Shown one piece after another: positions 56,991-64,000 of a stretch of DNA of 64,000 bases. The stretch spans positions 53,643-117,642 of the forward strand of contig NZ_JAGDWX010000030.1 in NCBI RefSeq assembly GCF_023256195.1. The letters run 5' to 3'. The notes below the pieces were generated by a model. That model ran no database searches. It worked only from the letters and a program-made list of their open reading frames with translations, and had not been told where the DNA came from. The stretch comes from Acidithiobacillus sp. GTDB taxonomy: Bacteria > Pseudomonadota > Gammaproteobacteria > Acidithiobacillales > Acidithiobacillaceae. The position numbers and the translations under genes were made by a program. Each line of letters starts with the position of its first letter. Position 1 is the stretch's first letter.

Positions 56991-57997
56991 CGCCCGGTCG
57001 TGTGCTCGTCACCGGCGTCGCAGGCTTCATCGGCTTTCACCTGTGTCGACGCCTGCTGGCCGAAGGCTGGACGGTCACCGGCCTCGACAACCTCAACGAT
57101 TACTACGACCCGGCGCTCAAGCGTGCCCGTCTGAATCAACTGGAGGGACATCCCGCCTTCACCTTCCTGCACAGAGATATCGCCCAGCGTGCGGAAATGC
57201 ATGCGGTGTTCTCCGGGCCCCACTTCGATCTGGTGGTAAACCTCGCCGCGCAGGCGGGCGTCCGCTACTCCTTGGATAACCCTTACAGTTATGCCGACAG
57301 CAATCTCACGGGTTTCGTACACATCCTTGAGGGCTGTCGCCAGCAAGGTGTAAAGCATCTTCTCTTTGCCTCGTCCAGCTCGGTTTATGGCGCCAACAGC
57401 CGCTTGCCCTACAGCGAACACGACCCCGTGGACCATCCGGTAAGCCTTTATGCCGCCACCAAAAGGGCGGCCGAACTGATGGCCCACAGCTACGCGCAGC
57501 TCTACGACATTCCCAGCACGGGGCTACGATTTTTTACCGTCTACGGGCCATGGGGGCGGCCTGACATGGCCTACTTCAGCTTTACCCGCAAGATCCTGGC
57601 CGGCGAGCCCATTCCCGTATTCAATCACGGTCGGATGCAGCGCGACTTTACCTATATTGACGATATCGTCGAGGCAGTCGTGCGTCTTGTAGATCATCCG
57701 CCCCAGAGACAGACGCAGTGGCCGGTGGATCCGGCCAGCAGTGCGGCGCCCTTTCGGATCTACAATATCGGCAATCATCAGCCGGTGGAACTTCTCGATT
57801 TCATTACCATTCTGGAGGAGTGCCTGGGACGCAAGGCACAGTTGGAATTGTTACCCATGCAGGCGGGCGACGTGCTCGCCACCTACGCCGAGGTGGACGA
57901 TCTCGCGAGATTGGTGGACTTCGCCCCGCGCACCCCTCTGGTGCGGGGGCTCGAGCAGTTCGTGCAGTGGTATCGCCAGTATTACGGCACACAGTAG
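56987..57997 (+). CDS. UDP-glucuronate 4-epimerase-like nucleotide-sugar epimerase
   Basis: A 336-aa extended SDR. GVAGFIGFHLCRRLLAEGW and LDNLNDYYDPALKRARL match the CapI/GAE UDP-glucuronate 4-epimerase group. Catalytic residues are in SSSSVYG and YAATKRAAELMAH, followed by FFTVYGPWGRPDMA and RDFTYIDDIVEAV. The GTG start overlaps the hldD stop, so both form one unit and probably feed LPS or capsule synthesis. Product UDP-galacturonate is the best guess. Confidence 0.88.
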   Translation: MTPGRVLVTGVAGFIGFHLCRRLLAEGWTVTGLDNLNDYYDPALKRARLNQLEGHPAFTFLHRDIAQRAEMHAVFSGPHFDLVVNLAAQAGVRYSLDNPYSYADSNLTGFVHILEGCRQQGVKHLLFASSSSVYGANSRLPYSEHDPVDHPVSLYAATKRAAELMAHSYAQLYDIPSTGLRFFTVYGPWGRPDMAYFSFTRKILAGEPIPVFNHGRMQRDFTYIDDIVEAVVRLVDHPPQRQTQWPVDPASSAAPFRIYNIGNHQPVELLDFITILEECLGRKAQLELLPMQAGDVLATYAEVDDLARLVDFAPRTPLVRGLEQFVQWYRQYYGTQ

Positions 57998-58044
57998 CCG
58001 GCGGGCCGCTTCCGGATCCGGGCCATGCACGAGACAAGGGGTCG

Positions 58045-58066
58045 AACGCCGGATGAGCCGGCGTTT
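58045..58066 (+). terminator. Hairpin after the epimerase pair
   Basis: AACGCCGG-ATGAG-CCGGCGTT is an eight-pair hairpin in the gap between convergent genes, followed by only one more T. It may stop the epimerase operon weakly. Confidence 0.5.
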
Positions 58067-58070
58067 ACGC

Positions 58071-59177
58071 CTAGTGTGGAGTGACTGCCCCGATCTGCGC
58101 TCCCTCTGCAAATTCAGCCCCCGGCACCATTTGCCGTAGGGAGCGAAAACTCAGCCACCGCTTGTTCTCATAATCGTAAAGCTGGCACTGGCGAAAAATC
58201 CGGCGTACCAGCGCAAAGCTGAAGCGACTCTCGTGTAGATAGGCGCCATAATGTTTGCGCAGATCCGCATAGGCACCGCGCAGATGATAGAAAGGGATAC
58301 GCGGGTCCACGTGATGCGGCGCGTGTATCAGGATGCCGTGGATGAGGGCCTCACTCAAGGCCGAGCAACGTACGACGGTACTGCAATACATCTGCCCAAT
58401 GCTCTGACTCCATTCCTCTTTTTCCGAGAAAAAAGGAAGATCGGGATGGGTGTGGTGAAGAAACACGAACAAGGCGATGTAGTAGTTGAAGACCACGAAA
58501 GGCAGGATCAGGGCCGCAAACCAGCCAACCCAGCCCGACAGCCACAGCGCCACGGCGGAAAACACTAAGAAAAAGAGCAGGGTATAGATCTTTGCCAGCA
58601 AAAAGGAACGCTGGTCCTTGTTCTTTGGATCGGCGCGAAAACGTACCATCCCAGGCCACCACACCCGCAGGAGATAGTGCAGAGCGCAGCCGTAGGGGCT
58701 GCGCTCCAGCCGATAGAGGAGTCGTTGCCAGACGCTCTTGGCGCGATACTCCGCCGGTGTCCAGGGGCGCCAGATCCAGTCGATGGATACCAGACTGGTG
58801 AAGCCGTGGTGCACGCGGTTGTGGCCAAAGGCCCAGAGGCGATACATGTTGAGGGAAGGCAACATGAAGAGGGTTCCGAGTATCTCTCCCACACGCTTGC
58901 TCTGGAAGAGGGCGCCGTGGGCGGCGTCGTGGGCCCAGACAAACATGAAGGCAACGGCCGAGCCCGCCAACAACCCACAGAGTATCTGCGCCCACCACCA
59001 CGGGAGCAGAAGGGCACCGGCGATGCTGAGCAGATAGAGCGCGCCGTCAAATCCGTACCACAGCAGCGCTCGCGCCGGCGAACGACGGTAGCGCTCGGGT
59101 GAGATGGCGTTACGCAGCTCTTGTAGCTTTACCGATTGCAGGGCTTCCCAGTCCTGAGACGCGTTTGCTTCGGACAT
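58071..59177 (-). CDS. Membrane fatty acid desaturase
   Basis: A 368-aa integral membrane di-iron desaturase. The three His boxes are HDAAH, HNRVHH and HAPHHVD, and hydrophobic pairs surround them (for example LYLLSIAGALLLPWWWAQIL). The family introduces double bonds into acyl chains, changing membrane fluidity. The donor (acyl-CoA, ACP or lipid) is unknown. GGAGGAGGGAGTGCA precedes the ATG, and a good promoter lies 50 bases upstream. Confidence 0.88.
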   Translation of the reverse strand: MSEANASQDWEALQSVKLQELRNAISPERYRRSPARALLWYGFDGALYLLSIAGALLLPWWWAQILCGLLAGSAVAFMFVWAHDAAHGALFQSKRVGEILGTLFMLPSLNMYRLWAFGHNRVHHGFTSLVSIDWIWRPWTPAEYRAKSVWQRLLYRLERSPYGCALHYLLRVWWPGMVRFRADPKNKDQRSFLLAKIYTLLFFLVFSAVALWLSGWVGWFAALILPFVVFNYYIALFVFLHHTHPDLPFFSEKEEWSQSIGQMYCSTVVRCSALSEALIHGILIHAPHHVDPRIPFYHLRGAYADLRKHYGAYLHESRFSFALVRRIFRQCQLYDYENKRWLSFRSLRQMVPGAEFAEGAQIGAVTPH

Positions 59178-59478
59178 TGCACTCCCTCCTCCAGCAAGAT
59201 AGGTACATGAACAACGATATTAATACGCGATTATGCTAAGATGAAGTTCGTCAGGCAAGTCCTGGGCAGCACGTGTTGGTGCCCTTGGGCGGCCGAATGC
59301 ACTCATATGCTGCGGGTCTGCCTTCGGACCACCACCGGCGCACGACCAGGCGCGACCATCGGCCGTGGGCTCTTCCCCTTTCGGCGCTGAAGGTGCTACT
59401 CTTTCTCAGAGGTATGTCAGCGACCTTCGTGTAGTTACATCTGTGTTGTTCATCCATCGTGCAAGGAGAAGTGCAAAC
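59178..59478. other. 301-bp divergent region between the desaturase and Ser-rich lipoprotein genes
   Basis: The desaturase promoter occupies 59230-59258. The rest (59259-59460) is GC-rich with short inverted repeats such as GGGCAGCACG...GGTGCCC, but I see no gene, tRNA or known RNA. The lipoprotein ribosome site AAGGAGAA is at 59463-59470; its promoter is not obvious. Confidence 0.45.
59230..59258 (-). promoter_or_regulatory. Sigma70 promoter for the desaturase gene
   Basis: On the minus strand, TTGCCT (59253-59258), a 17-bp spacer and CATAAT (59230-59235). The transcript would start about 45 bases before ATG 59177. Confidence 0.6.
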
Positions 59479-59778
59479 ATGTTAGACGTAGCCAAATTCA
59501 AGCCCGTCGCTCGCGTTATCTTCATCGCCGGCGTCATCGCTCTTGCCAGCGCCTGTGCCAAGAAGGAAGAGTCCAGCGCCCCGGCGAGCAGCTCCGCCAC
59601 CACCGAGTCCTCGTCTTCCGCTTCTTCGGACAACGGCAGCGCCGCGACCGAGAGCAGCAGCTCCAGCGATATGTCCTCCAGCTCCACCGCTCCGATGGAA
59701 TCCGCTGCTTCTTCCGATGAAAGCGGCTCGTCCAGCAGTGCCGGCACGAGCAGCAGCGACAACGGCAGTTCCGATTAA
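59479..59778 (+). CDS. Ser-rich low-complexity lipoprotein
   Basis: A 99-aa protein. The signal region VARVIFIAGVIALASAC has a lipobox with Cys at residue 26. The whole mature part is low complexity: Ser about half of residues, with Ala, Thr, Glu, Asp and Gly. There is no folded domain. It resembles an extended hydrophilic spacer or surface polymer. It lies 52 bp before a lipoprotein cytochrome c whose linker has the same composition, suggesting shared origin. AAGGAGAAG precedes ATG 59479. Confidence 0.75.
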   Translation: MLDVAKFKPVARVIFIAGVIALASACAKKEESSAPASSSATTESSSSASSDNGSAATESSSSSDMSSSSTAPMESAASSDESGSSSSAGTSSSDNGSSD

Positions 59779-59830
59779 TAACCCATCTTTACCAACGCTT
59801 GTCAGAGTCCTCTGAACAGGGAGGGGCATC

Positions 59831-60358
59831 ATGATTCGTGTAGATAACATTCGGGCGTCTTGGCTCCGCATCCTGGCCATGTCCTGCGTAGTTGCGCTGG
59901 CCGCCGGCTGTGGCCAAGGGAAGCAGAGCGAGTCCACCGGAAGCAGTGATTCCGGTGCGACCAGTTCCAGCTCTTCCTCCGACAGTGGTTCCTCTGCCGC
60001 GACCAATTCGCCTGCGGCTTTCCAGCCGCAGAGTGGGGGCGGTCACCTGGTCAAGGTGGCAGCCGCCATGAGCAGCGACCAGATGGCCAAGGCCAAATCC
60101 CTGGCGGAAGCCAAGGGCTGTTTTGCCTGTCATCAGGTGGAAGCCAAGGTGGTTGGTCCGGCCTTTGCCTGGGTAGCCTATAAGTATAAGGGCGATCCCA
60201 AGGCTCTGGCGACCGTCAGTCACGCCATTCAGCACGGCGTCGCTGGCGTATGGGGCGGTATGCCCATGCCGGCCCAGAATGTTACGCCGGAACAGGCCAA
60301 AGAGCTGGCCAGTTGGGTACTTGCTCAAAAGCCTATCGCTCCTCCCAAAGCCTCCTGA
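59831..60358 (+). CDS. Lipoprotein c-type cytochrome with Ser-rich linker
   Basis: A 175-aa monohaem cytochrome c. The signal ends in the lipobox LAAGC (Cys27). A Ser/Gly-rich linker (about 28-60) tethers the haem domain (about 68-170) to the membrane. The haem site is CFACH at 97-101, with a distal Met likely in GGMPMPAQ near 143. The class I pattern (VGPAFAWVAYKYKGD) fits small cytochromes such as c5/c551. It probably carries electrons between periplasmic donors and an oxidase, held at the membrane by the lipid anchor. Confidence 0.9.
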   Translation: MIRVDNIRASWLRILAMSCVVALAAGCGQGKQSESTGSSDSGATSSSSSSDSGSSAATNSPAAFQPQSGGGHLVKVAAAMSSDQMAKAKSLAEAKGCFACHQVEAKVVGPAFAWVAYKYKGDPKALATVSHAIQHGVAGVWGGMPMPAQNVTPEQAKELASWVLAQKPIAPPKAS

Positions 60359-60376
60359 GTACTCAGTCGGCGATCC

Positions 60377-60406
60377 AACCCCCGCTTTGGCGGGGGTTTT
60401 TGTTTT
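60377..60406 (+). terminator. Rho-independent terminator after the cytochrome c gene
   Basis: AACCCCCGC-TTTG-GCGGGGGTT hairpin followed by a T-rich run (TTTTTGTTTT). The next start codon is only six bases later, so the AmpG-like gene either depends on read-through or has a promoter inside this unit. Confidence 0.88.
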
Positions 60407-60411
60407 GAGCC

Positions 60412-61623
60412 ATGCGAATTCACGAGCGACTGAAGAAATTCTCCTGGATTGCCAGCACCTATTATGCTGAGGGTCTGCCCTTTTCCCTGGTGCAGCAGGT
60501 ATCGGTCCAGTTCTTTACCTTTGCGGGCGCCAGTCTGCAGACCATCGGTCTGTTATCCCTGTTGGGCCTCCCCTGGAATCTCAAATGGTTCTGGAGCCCC
60601 TTCATCGATCTGTTTGGCAACAAGAAAAGCTGGCTGGTCCTCATGGAGCTGCTCCTGGGCGCTGTCGCCATCCTGCTCATTTGGCCGGCCCAGAAGCTCG
60701 ACCTGGATCTGGCTTTCAAGATTTTTGCGCTCATGGCCTTTCTCTCAGCCACCCACGATATGTCCGTGGATGGCTACTACATTCAGACCCTGGCGGTAGA
60801 TGCACAGGCCGCCTACTCCGGTCTGCGCGTTGCCGCCTATCGTGTGGCCATGCTGGTGGGCAACGGTGGACTGGTTGTCCTGGCGGGCTGGGTATCCTGG
60901 ACCGCCTGCTTCCTTACAGCAGGGGGGATGCTGTGGCTGCTCGCCGCCTTCCATCGCTGGATCCTCCCGCAACCACCCTCGGCAGTAGTCAGGGCAAGCC
61001 GCCGCATCGCCACCGTGCAGGCCTTTCGCTCTTACCTGGGACAAAAACATATCGTCTGGGCGCTGGCCTTCATCCTTTTTTTTCGTGCAGGGGATGCCTT
61101 GATGTTTGCCATGGTCACGCCCTTTCTCAACCATCTCGGGTATGGGCTGGTGGCACGCGGCCTGCTCACCGGGGCGGTCGGTACCCTGACCGGTATCGGC
61201 GGCGCCCTGCTGGGGGGGGTGATCATTGCCCGCTGGGGACTGCGCCGCGCGCTTCTCCCTTTGGCGGCCGTGCAGTCCTTTGCCATTCCTGCCTACGCCT
61301 GGCTGGCGTGGGCAACGCCCGATCTGCTCTGGGTCGGCCTGGTGGTGGCTTTCGAGCAGGCCGCGGCAGGCTTGGGTACTGCCGTGCTTATGGTGTTTCT
61401 CATGCAGCGCTGTCAGAAGAGTTTCGAGGCCACCCATTTTGCCATCGGCTCCGCACTGATGTCCGTCGCCTCTACGGTGGCTGGAAGCTACAGCGGATTT
61501 CTGGCGGCTGAAGTGGGTTTTACCACATTTTTTCTCTTGGCATTCGTCGCCGCATTGCCTAGTCTGGTGATTGCATACCTGTTGCCAAAGGACCTCTTCC
61601 CAGAACACCGCCATAGGGTCTGA
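60412..61623 (+). CDS. ampG: AmpG-like muropeptide MFS permease
   Basis: A 403-aa inner-membrane protein with about 12 membrane segments. The family pattern is visible: YYAEGLPFSLV at the start, LPWNLKWFWSPFIDLF, SATHDMSVDGYYIQTL and KHIVWALAFILFFRAGDAL. AmpG imports anhydromuropeptides for cell-wall recycling. That fits with mpl (28.9 kb) and the dacB gene that follows. There is no ribosome site beyond the terminator's T-run (GTTTTGAGCC), so translation may be weak. Confidence 0.87.
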   Translation: MRIHERLKKFSWIASTYYAEGLPFSLVQQVSVQFFTFAGASLQTIGLLSLLGLPWNLKWFWSPFIDLFGNKKSWLVLMELLLGAVAILLIWPAQKLDLDLAFKIFALMAFLSATHDMSVDGYYIQTLAVDAQAAYSGLRVAAYRVAMLVGNGGLVVLAGWVSWTACFLTAGGMLWLLAAFHRWILPQPPSAVVRASRRIATVQAFRSYLGQKHIVWALAFILFFRAGDALMFAMVTPFLNHLGYGLVARGLLTGAVGTLTGIGGALLGGVIIARWGLRRALLPLAAVQSFAIPAYAWLAWATPDLLWVGLVVAFEQAAAGLGTAVLMVFLMQRCQKSFEATHFAIGSALMSVASTVAGSYSGFLAAEVGFTTFFLLAFVAALPSLVIAYLLPKDLFPEHRHRV

Positions 61624-61646
61624 GCGAACCCAGAAGGAACCGAGCG

Positions 61647-63257
61647 ATGCCCGAAAGTTTTTTCATGCGCATAACACGACGCTGTCCGCCGATCCCTGGG
61701 TGCAGGCTGCTCCGACTGGGCCTGCTGTTGCTGGTGTGCGGCGGTTGGTTTGGGGTTCCGAGAGTACACGCGACGCCCCTGCCGGCGCTGCCGACCCACG
61801 CGGCCGATGGGAAGTGGAGCGTGCTCATCCAGAGAGCAGACGAGGCACAGCCGATCTTTGCCCATCAGGCGAACACGGCGCTTGCTCCCGCTTCCGTTCT
61901 AAAGCTGTTCAGCACTGCCTACGTCTTGGATCGTCTCGGAGCCGATGCGCGCCAACGCACGGAGCTGCGGGCCGAGGGCCTGGATCGGGGCACGGTTCTG
62001 GGTCCCTTGTATCTTGTGGGTGGTGGCGATCCCAATCTCTCTTCCCGCAGCTTTCCCTACACCGGCCGATCAGAGCACGGACCCGATCCCTTGATCGCTC
62101 TGCGCGACCTGGCCGCGCAGTTGTGGAAGGCGGGCGTGCGCCGCATTCCCGAAGGTATCGTCGCCGTGGATGGGCCATTCCCAGCGGAATCCAGTCCGCC
62201 ACCCGGCTGGACCTCGGACGATCAGCGATTTTGGTATGGCGCTCCCATTCACGGGCTCACCATCAACGATGCCAGTGTCCTGGTACGCATCCGTCCGGCA
62301 GCAAGATCGGGCGTTCTGGCCGAGGCGCAGATTACGCCGAATCCTCAGGGCTTCATCCACAACGCCGTGCGCACGGTAGGCAAACAGCAGGAAGTCGAGC
62401 CGATCCGTCTGGTGGCCGAGGCTTCCGGCTGGCGCCTGTCCGGCAGTGTACGTGTGGGATCTGGGGTTTTTGTTGCGGGTCTTGCACAGCCCGATCCCCC
62501 ACGCTTTGCCGCTGTAGCTCTGATGACCGCGCTGCAAGAGCAGGGGATAGTCGTTTCCAATCGAATTCAGGTACAGCCTCTTTCCGTCCACGCCGATGCA
62601 GGGGAGGGCATGCCAACTGTGGGAGCAGCGATGCCCCCCCTGGCCCACGCCAAGCTCTTGCTGGCAGAGCATTGGTCGCCGCCATTGGCAGAGGAAATCC
62701 AAGTCATCAACAAGGTCAGTCAAAACACGCACATCGAGACCCTGCTGCGCCTGGCGGACCTCGCCCAAGGTCGCACCGGCACCCGGAGCTCGGCCGTGGC
62801 CGGCCTGCAGGATTGGGCGCGCGCACGGGGACTGGTCGATGCCGAGACGCGACTGGTGGACGCCAGTGGTCTGTCGCGAGAGGATCGGCTGAGCGCCAAC
62901 GATCTGGTGCACCTGCTGAGCTGGGCCCTGCGTCAGCCATGGTGGCCTGTATATGCCGCCTCCTTGCCGGAAGCGGGCAGCGATGGCACCCTGCGCCACC
63001 GTTTACAGGATCTGGACGCGGGGATCGTTCTGGCCAAGACTGGCACCCTGGCCGAAGCCTTGTCTTTGGCTGGTATCCTCTACGTCAAACCCGGACAGGC
63101 CTATGTATTTGCGATTCTGGTCAACGATTTTTCCGTGTCACGCACGGCCTTGCGCCGAATCATGGACCATTTTGTGCGGGAATGGGTGCGCACCCTTGCG
63201 TTGGAAACGCCGAGCGAAGCGAAGAGCGTCTCTGCTGTTGCCGGTGCAGGTGGCTGA
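61647..63257 (+). CDS. dacB: D-alanyl-D-alanine carboxypeptidase/endopeptidase, PBP4 family
   Basis: A 536-aa penicillin-binding protein (S13). Signal segment LGLLLLVCGGWFGV near residue 25. The active-site motifs are in order: SVLK at 83-86, SQN near 358, and KTG in LAKTGTL near 464. The large insertion after the first motif is typical of PBP4. It cleaves D-Ala-D-Ala bonds and cross-links in peptidoglycan, releasing material that AmpG and Mpl can recycle. It starts 23 bp after ampG. Confidence 0.93.
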   Translation: MPESFFMRITRRCPPIPGCRLLRLGLLLLVCGGWFGVPRVHATPLPALPTHAADGKWSVLIQRADEAQPIFAHQANTALAPASVLKLFSTAYVLDRLGADARQRTELRAEGLDRGTVLGPLYLVGGGDPNLSSRSFPYTGRSEHGPDPLIALRDLAAQLWKAGVRRIPEGIVAVDGPFPAESSPPPGWTSDDQRFWYGAPIHGLTINDASVLVRIRPAARSGVLAEAQITPNPQGFIHNAVRTVGKQQEVEPIRLVAEASGWRLSGSVRVGSGVFVAGLAQPDPPRFAAVALMTALQEQGIVVSNRIQVQPLSVHADAGEGMPTVGAAMPPLAHAKLLLAEHWSPPLAEEIQVINKVSQNTHIETLLRLADLAQGRTGTRSSAVAGLQDWARARGLVDAETRLVDASGLSREDRLSANDLVHLLSWALRQPWWPVYAASLPEAGSDGTLRHRLQDLDAGIVLAKTGTLAEALSLAGILYVKPGQAYVFAILVNDFSVSRTALRRIMDHFVREWVRTLALETPSEAKSVSAVAGAGG

Positions 63258-63261
63258 ACTC

Positions 63262-63639
63262 ATGGAAGCGTATCGGTCATCCAACTACGTCTGCCCAAGC
63301 CTCCGGCACAACTGGACGATTGGCGGTCCGGCCGGCGGACATCGCGGCGCGATCCTAGGCGCCTGGAATCCGCACTCGCAGCGCCAAAGCCTCTGGCGTA
63401 ATCTCCGTGCAGATCGCCAGCTTAAACAGCGTCTTGCACGAGAAATATCCGAAACTCCACGAAGTGTGTGGGGTGGCTGTGCATCGTGGTGGGAGCACCA
63501 CTACTTTGCGCCTGGGCTTGATCCACGTACCGCTTGCCGGATTGCTGGATGGATGCGCCAGAATGCCTGGCTATGGCTGGATGGCCGACACGTTTGCCTG
63601 GTCTACTGTGCGGGCCGGCGAGCGACGCGAGCAGCCTAG
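63262..63639 (+). CDS. DUF3293-like protein
   Basis: A 125-aa protein with the pattern of DUF3293: GAILGAWNPHSQRQSLWRNLRADRQLKQRL, then a Trp-rich centre and GLDPRTACRIAGWMRQNAWLWL. The function of the domain is not known. The start is ATG 63262, four bases after the dacB stop; AGGTGG is about nine bases upstream. It is convergent with the next gene, whose stop it overlaps by 4 bp. Confidence 0.6.
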   Translation: MEAYRSSNYVCPSLRHNWTIGGPAGGHRGAILGAWNPHSQRQSLWRNLRADRQLKQRLAREISETPRSVWGGCASWWEHHYFAPGLDPRTACRIAGWMRQNAWLWLDGRHVCLVYCAGRRATRAA

Positions 63640-63911
63640 TTTCGCTCGTCTTTCTTATTTGGAAGCACTTCGGAATCGTCGCCCAGCACTCGGTAATCCC
63701 TCGTGAAAATATCTTTCCGTACAGCAGCATTCCGCTTGCGACCACGCCACCAGAGATAAACGGTCCAGACGACACCTAACACGGCAAAGGCGATCAGCGC
63801 GAATATCGCAAAAAAGAAAAAGGCCAGTAGCAGTACAGCCGCGACCAGGCTCAGCAGTACGCGCTGCCACCAGCGAGGGGCGTTCATACGAAAGCTGCGA
63901 AACCTTGCCAT
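63636..63911 (-). CDS. Small membrane protein of unknown function
   Basis: A 91-aa protein. The N-terminus is basic (ARFRSFRMNAPRWWQR), followed by one or two continuous hydrophobic segments (about 19-55, rich in Leu/Phe/Ala), then a basic, charged tail ending NKKDERN. No signal cleavage site or family recognised. It is opposite the DUF3293 gene. Confidence 0.55.
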   Translation of the reverse strand: MARFRSFRMNAPRWWQRVLLSLVAAVLLLAFFFFAIFALIAFAVLGVVWTVYLWWRGRKRNAAVRKDIFTRDYRVLGDDSEVLPNKKDERN

Positions 63912-63936
63912 CCGTGCTCCGAGCTAGAAAGAAAAT

Positions 63937-63957
63937 TTCCCATGTAGACTTCCCATG
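63937..63957. repeat. Short direct repeat TTCCCATG x2
   Basis: TTCCCATG occurs at 63937-63944 and 63950-63957, 13 bases apart, in the region upstream of the small membrane protein gene. It may be a regulator site; nothing else is visible in 63912-64000. Confidence 0.35.
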
Positions 63958-64000
63958 GTAGAGTCCGAGGGTAGCATAAGGTTCCCGACGCTAACGAGGT

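Noticed and set aside
59259..59460. Possible small RNA in the desaturase-lipoprotein gap
   Set aside because: Short inverted repeats exist, but no SRP, 6S, tmRNA or tRNA pattern and no terminator with a U-tract could be found.
59406..59762. Acidic low-complexity open frame antisense to the Ser-rich lipoprotein
   Set aside because: Ser codons read backwards give Glu/Leu/Ala runs. The sense frame has a good ribosome site, signal and lipobox; the antisense frame has none.
61571..63358. 595-codon plus-strand frame overlapping dacB
   Set aside because: dacB in the other frame has all three PBP motifs; this one is Arg/Gly/Ser-rich noise.

Overview
The window reads as chromosome of an acidophilic, sulfur-oxidising gammaproteobacterium-like organism of the class Acidithiobacillia. 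The high GC (about 60% or more), the recA-recX-alaS order, SMC instead of MukBEF, Ser-rich envelope lipoproteins with a tethered cytochrome c, and several acid-stress functions fit Acidithiobacillus, perhaps A. caldus-like. That assignment is an inference from gene content and composition; no 16S rRNA or other marker is present. Coding density is high (about 60 genes). I see no tRNA or rRNA gene, CRISPR array, insertion sequence or prophage.

Layout. 1-3.1 kb: the end of a gene (possibly sulfide:quinone reductase), an RluB/RsuA-type pseudouridine synthase, an endonuclease III-like glycosylase and a DadA-like oxidase. 3.1-11.8 kb: queF, smc, a HAD phosphatase, ligA with an overlapping ATP-synthase-epsilon-like gene, and an MscS channel. 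11.8-18.8 kb: a tight seven-gene minus-strand run, gluQ - ODP-like diiron protein - roadblock protein - sfsA - map - glnD - hflD. 18.9-25.1 kb: thiL, a PncC/CinA-C protein with an extra N-terminal domain, recA, recX and alaS. 25.1-27.2 kb: an ECF sigma factor, an RskA-like anti-sigma factor and a Tat-exported ferritin-like protein, closed by a terminator. 27.2-30.9 kb: thiS, thiG, an unknown gene, mpl and ubiX.

30.9-41 kb is the most accessory-looking part. A two-gene ABC importer without a binding protein lies divergent to glutamate decarboxylase (gadB). Next comes a ProV/ProW/ProX-like ABC operon that ends in an outer-membrane porin, then an AT-rich gap and an EexN-like lipoprotein. 41-49.7 kb: D-lactate dehydrogenase, dksA, a CbbY-type phosphatase, a GT39 membrane glycosyltransferase, a Fur-family regulator, bcp, a PIN-PhoH ATPase and arginine decarboxylase (speA). 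49.7-56 kb: a minus-strand operon, Kef-type antiporter - FAH-family enzyme - YdeP-like molybdoenzyme - fdhD. 56-64 kb: hldD, a nucleotide-sugar epimerase, a fatty acid desaturase, a Ser-rich lipoprotein, a lipoprotein cytochrome c, an AmpG-like permease, dacB, a DUF3293 protein and a small membrane protein.

Common threads are proton and ion stress (gadB with a C-terminal His, speA, a YdeP homologue, Kef, MscS, compatible-solute uptake), envelope maintenance (mpl, ampG, dacB, hldD, GT39, desaturase) and DNA maintenance (smc, ligA, recA/X, nth-like). The best leads for something undescribed are the SBP-less importer paired with gadB, the ECF/anti-sigma/ferritin cassette, the Kef-FAH-YdeP-FdhD operon, the extended PncC and the orphan epsilon subunit. 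Each is a hypothesis from gene neighbourhood. Membrane-segment counts and domain limits are by eye.
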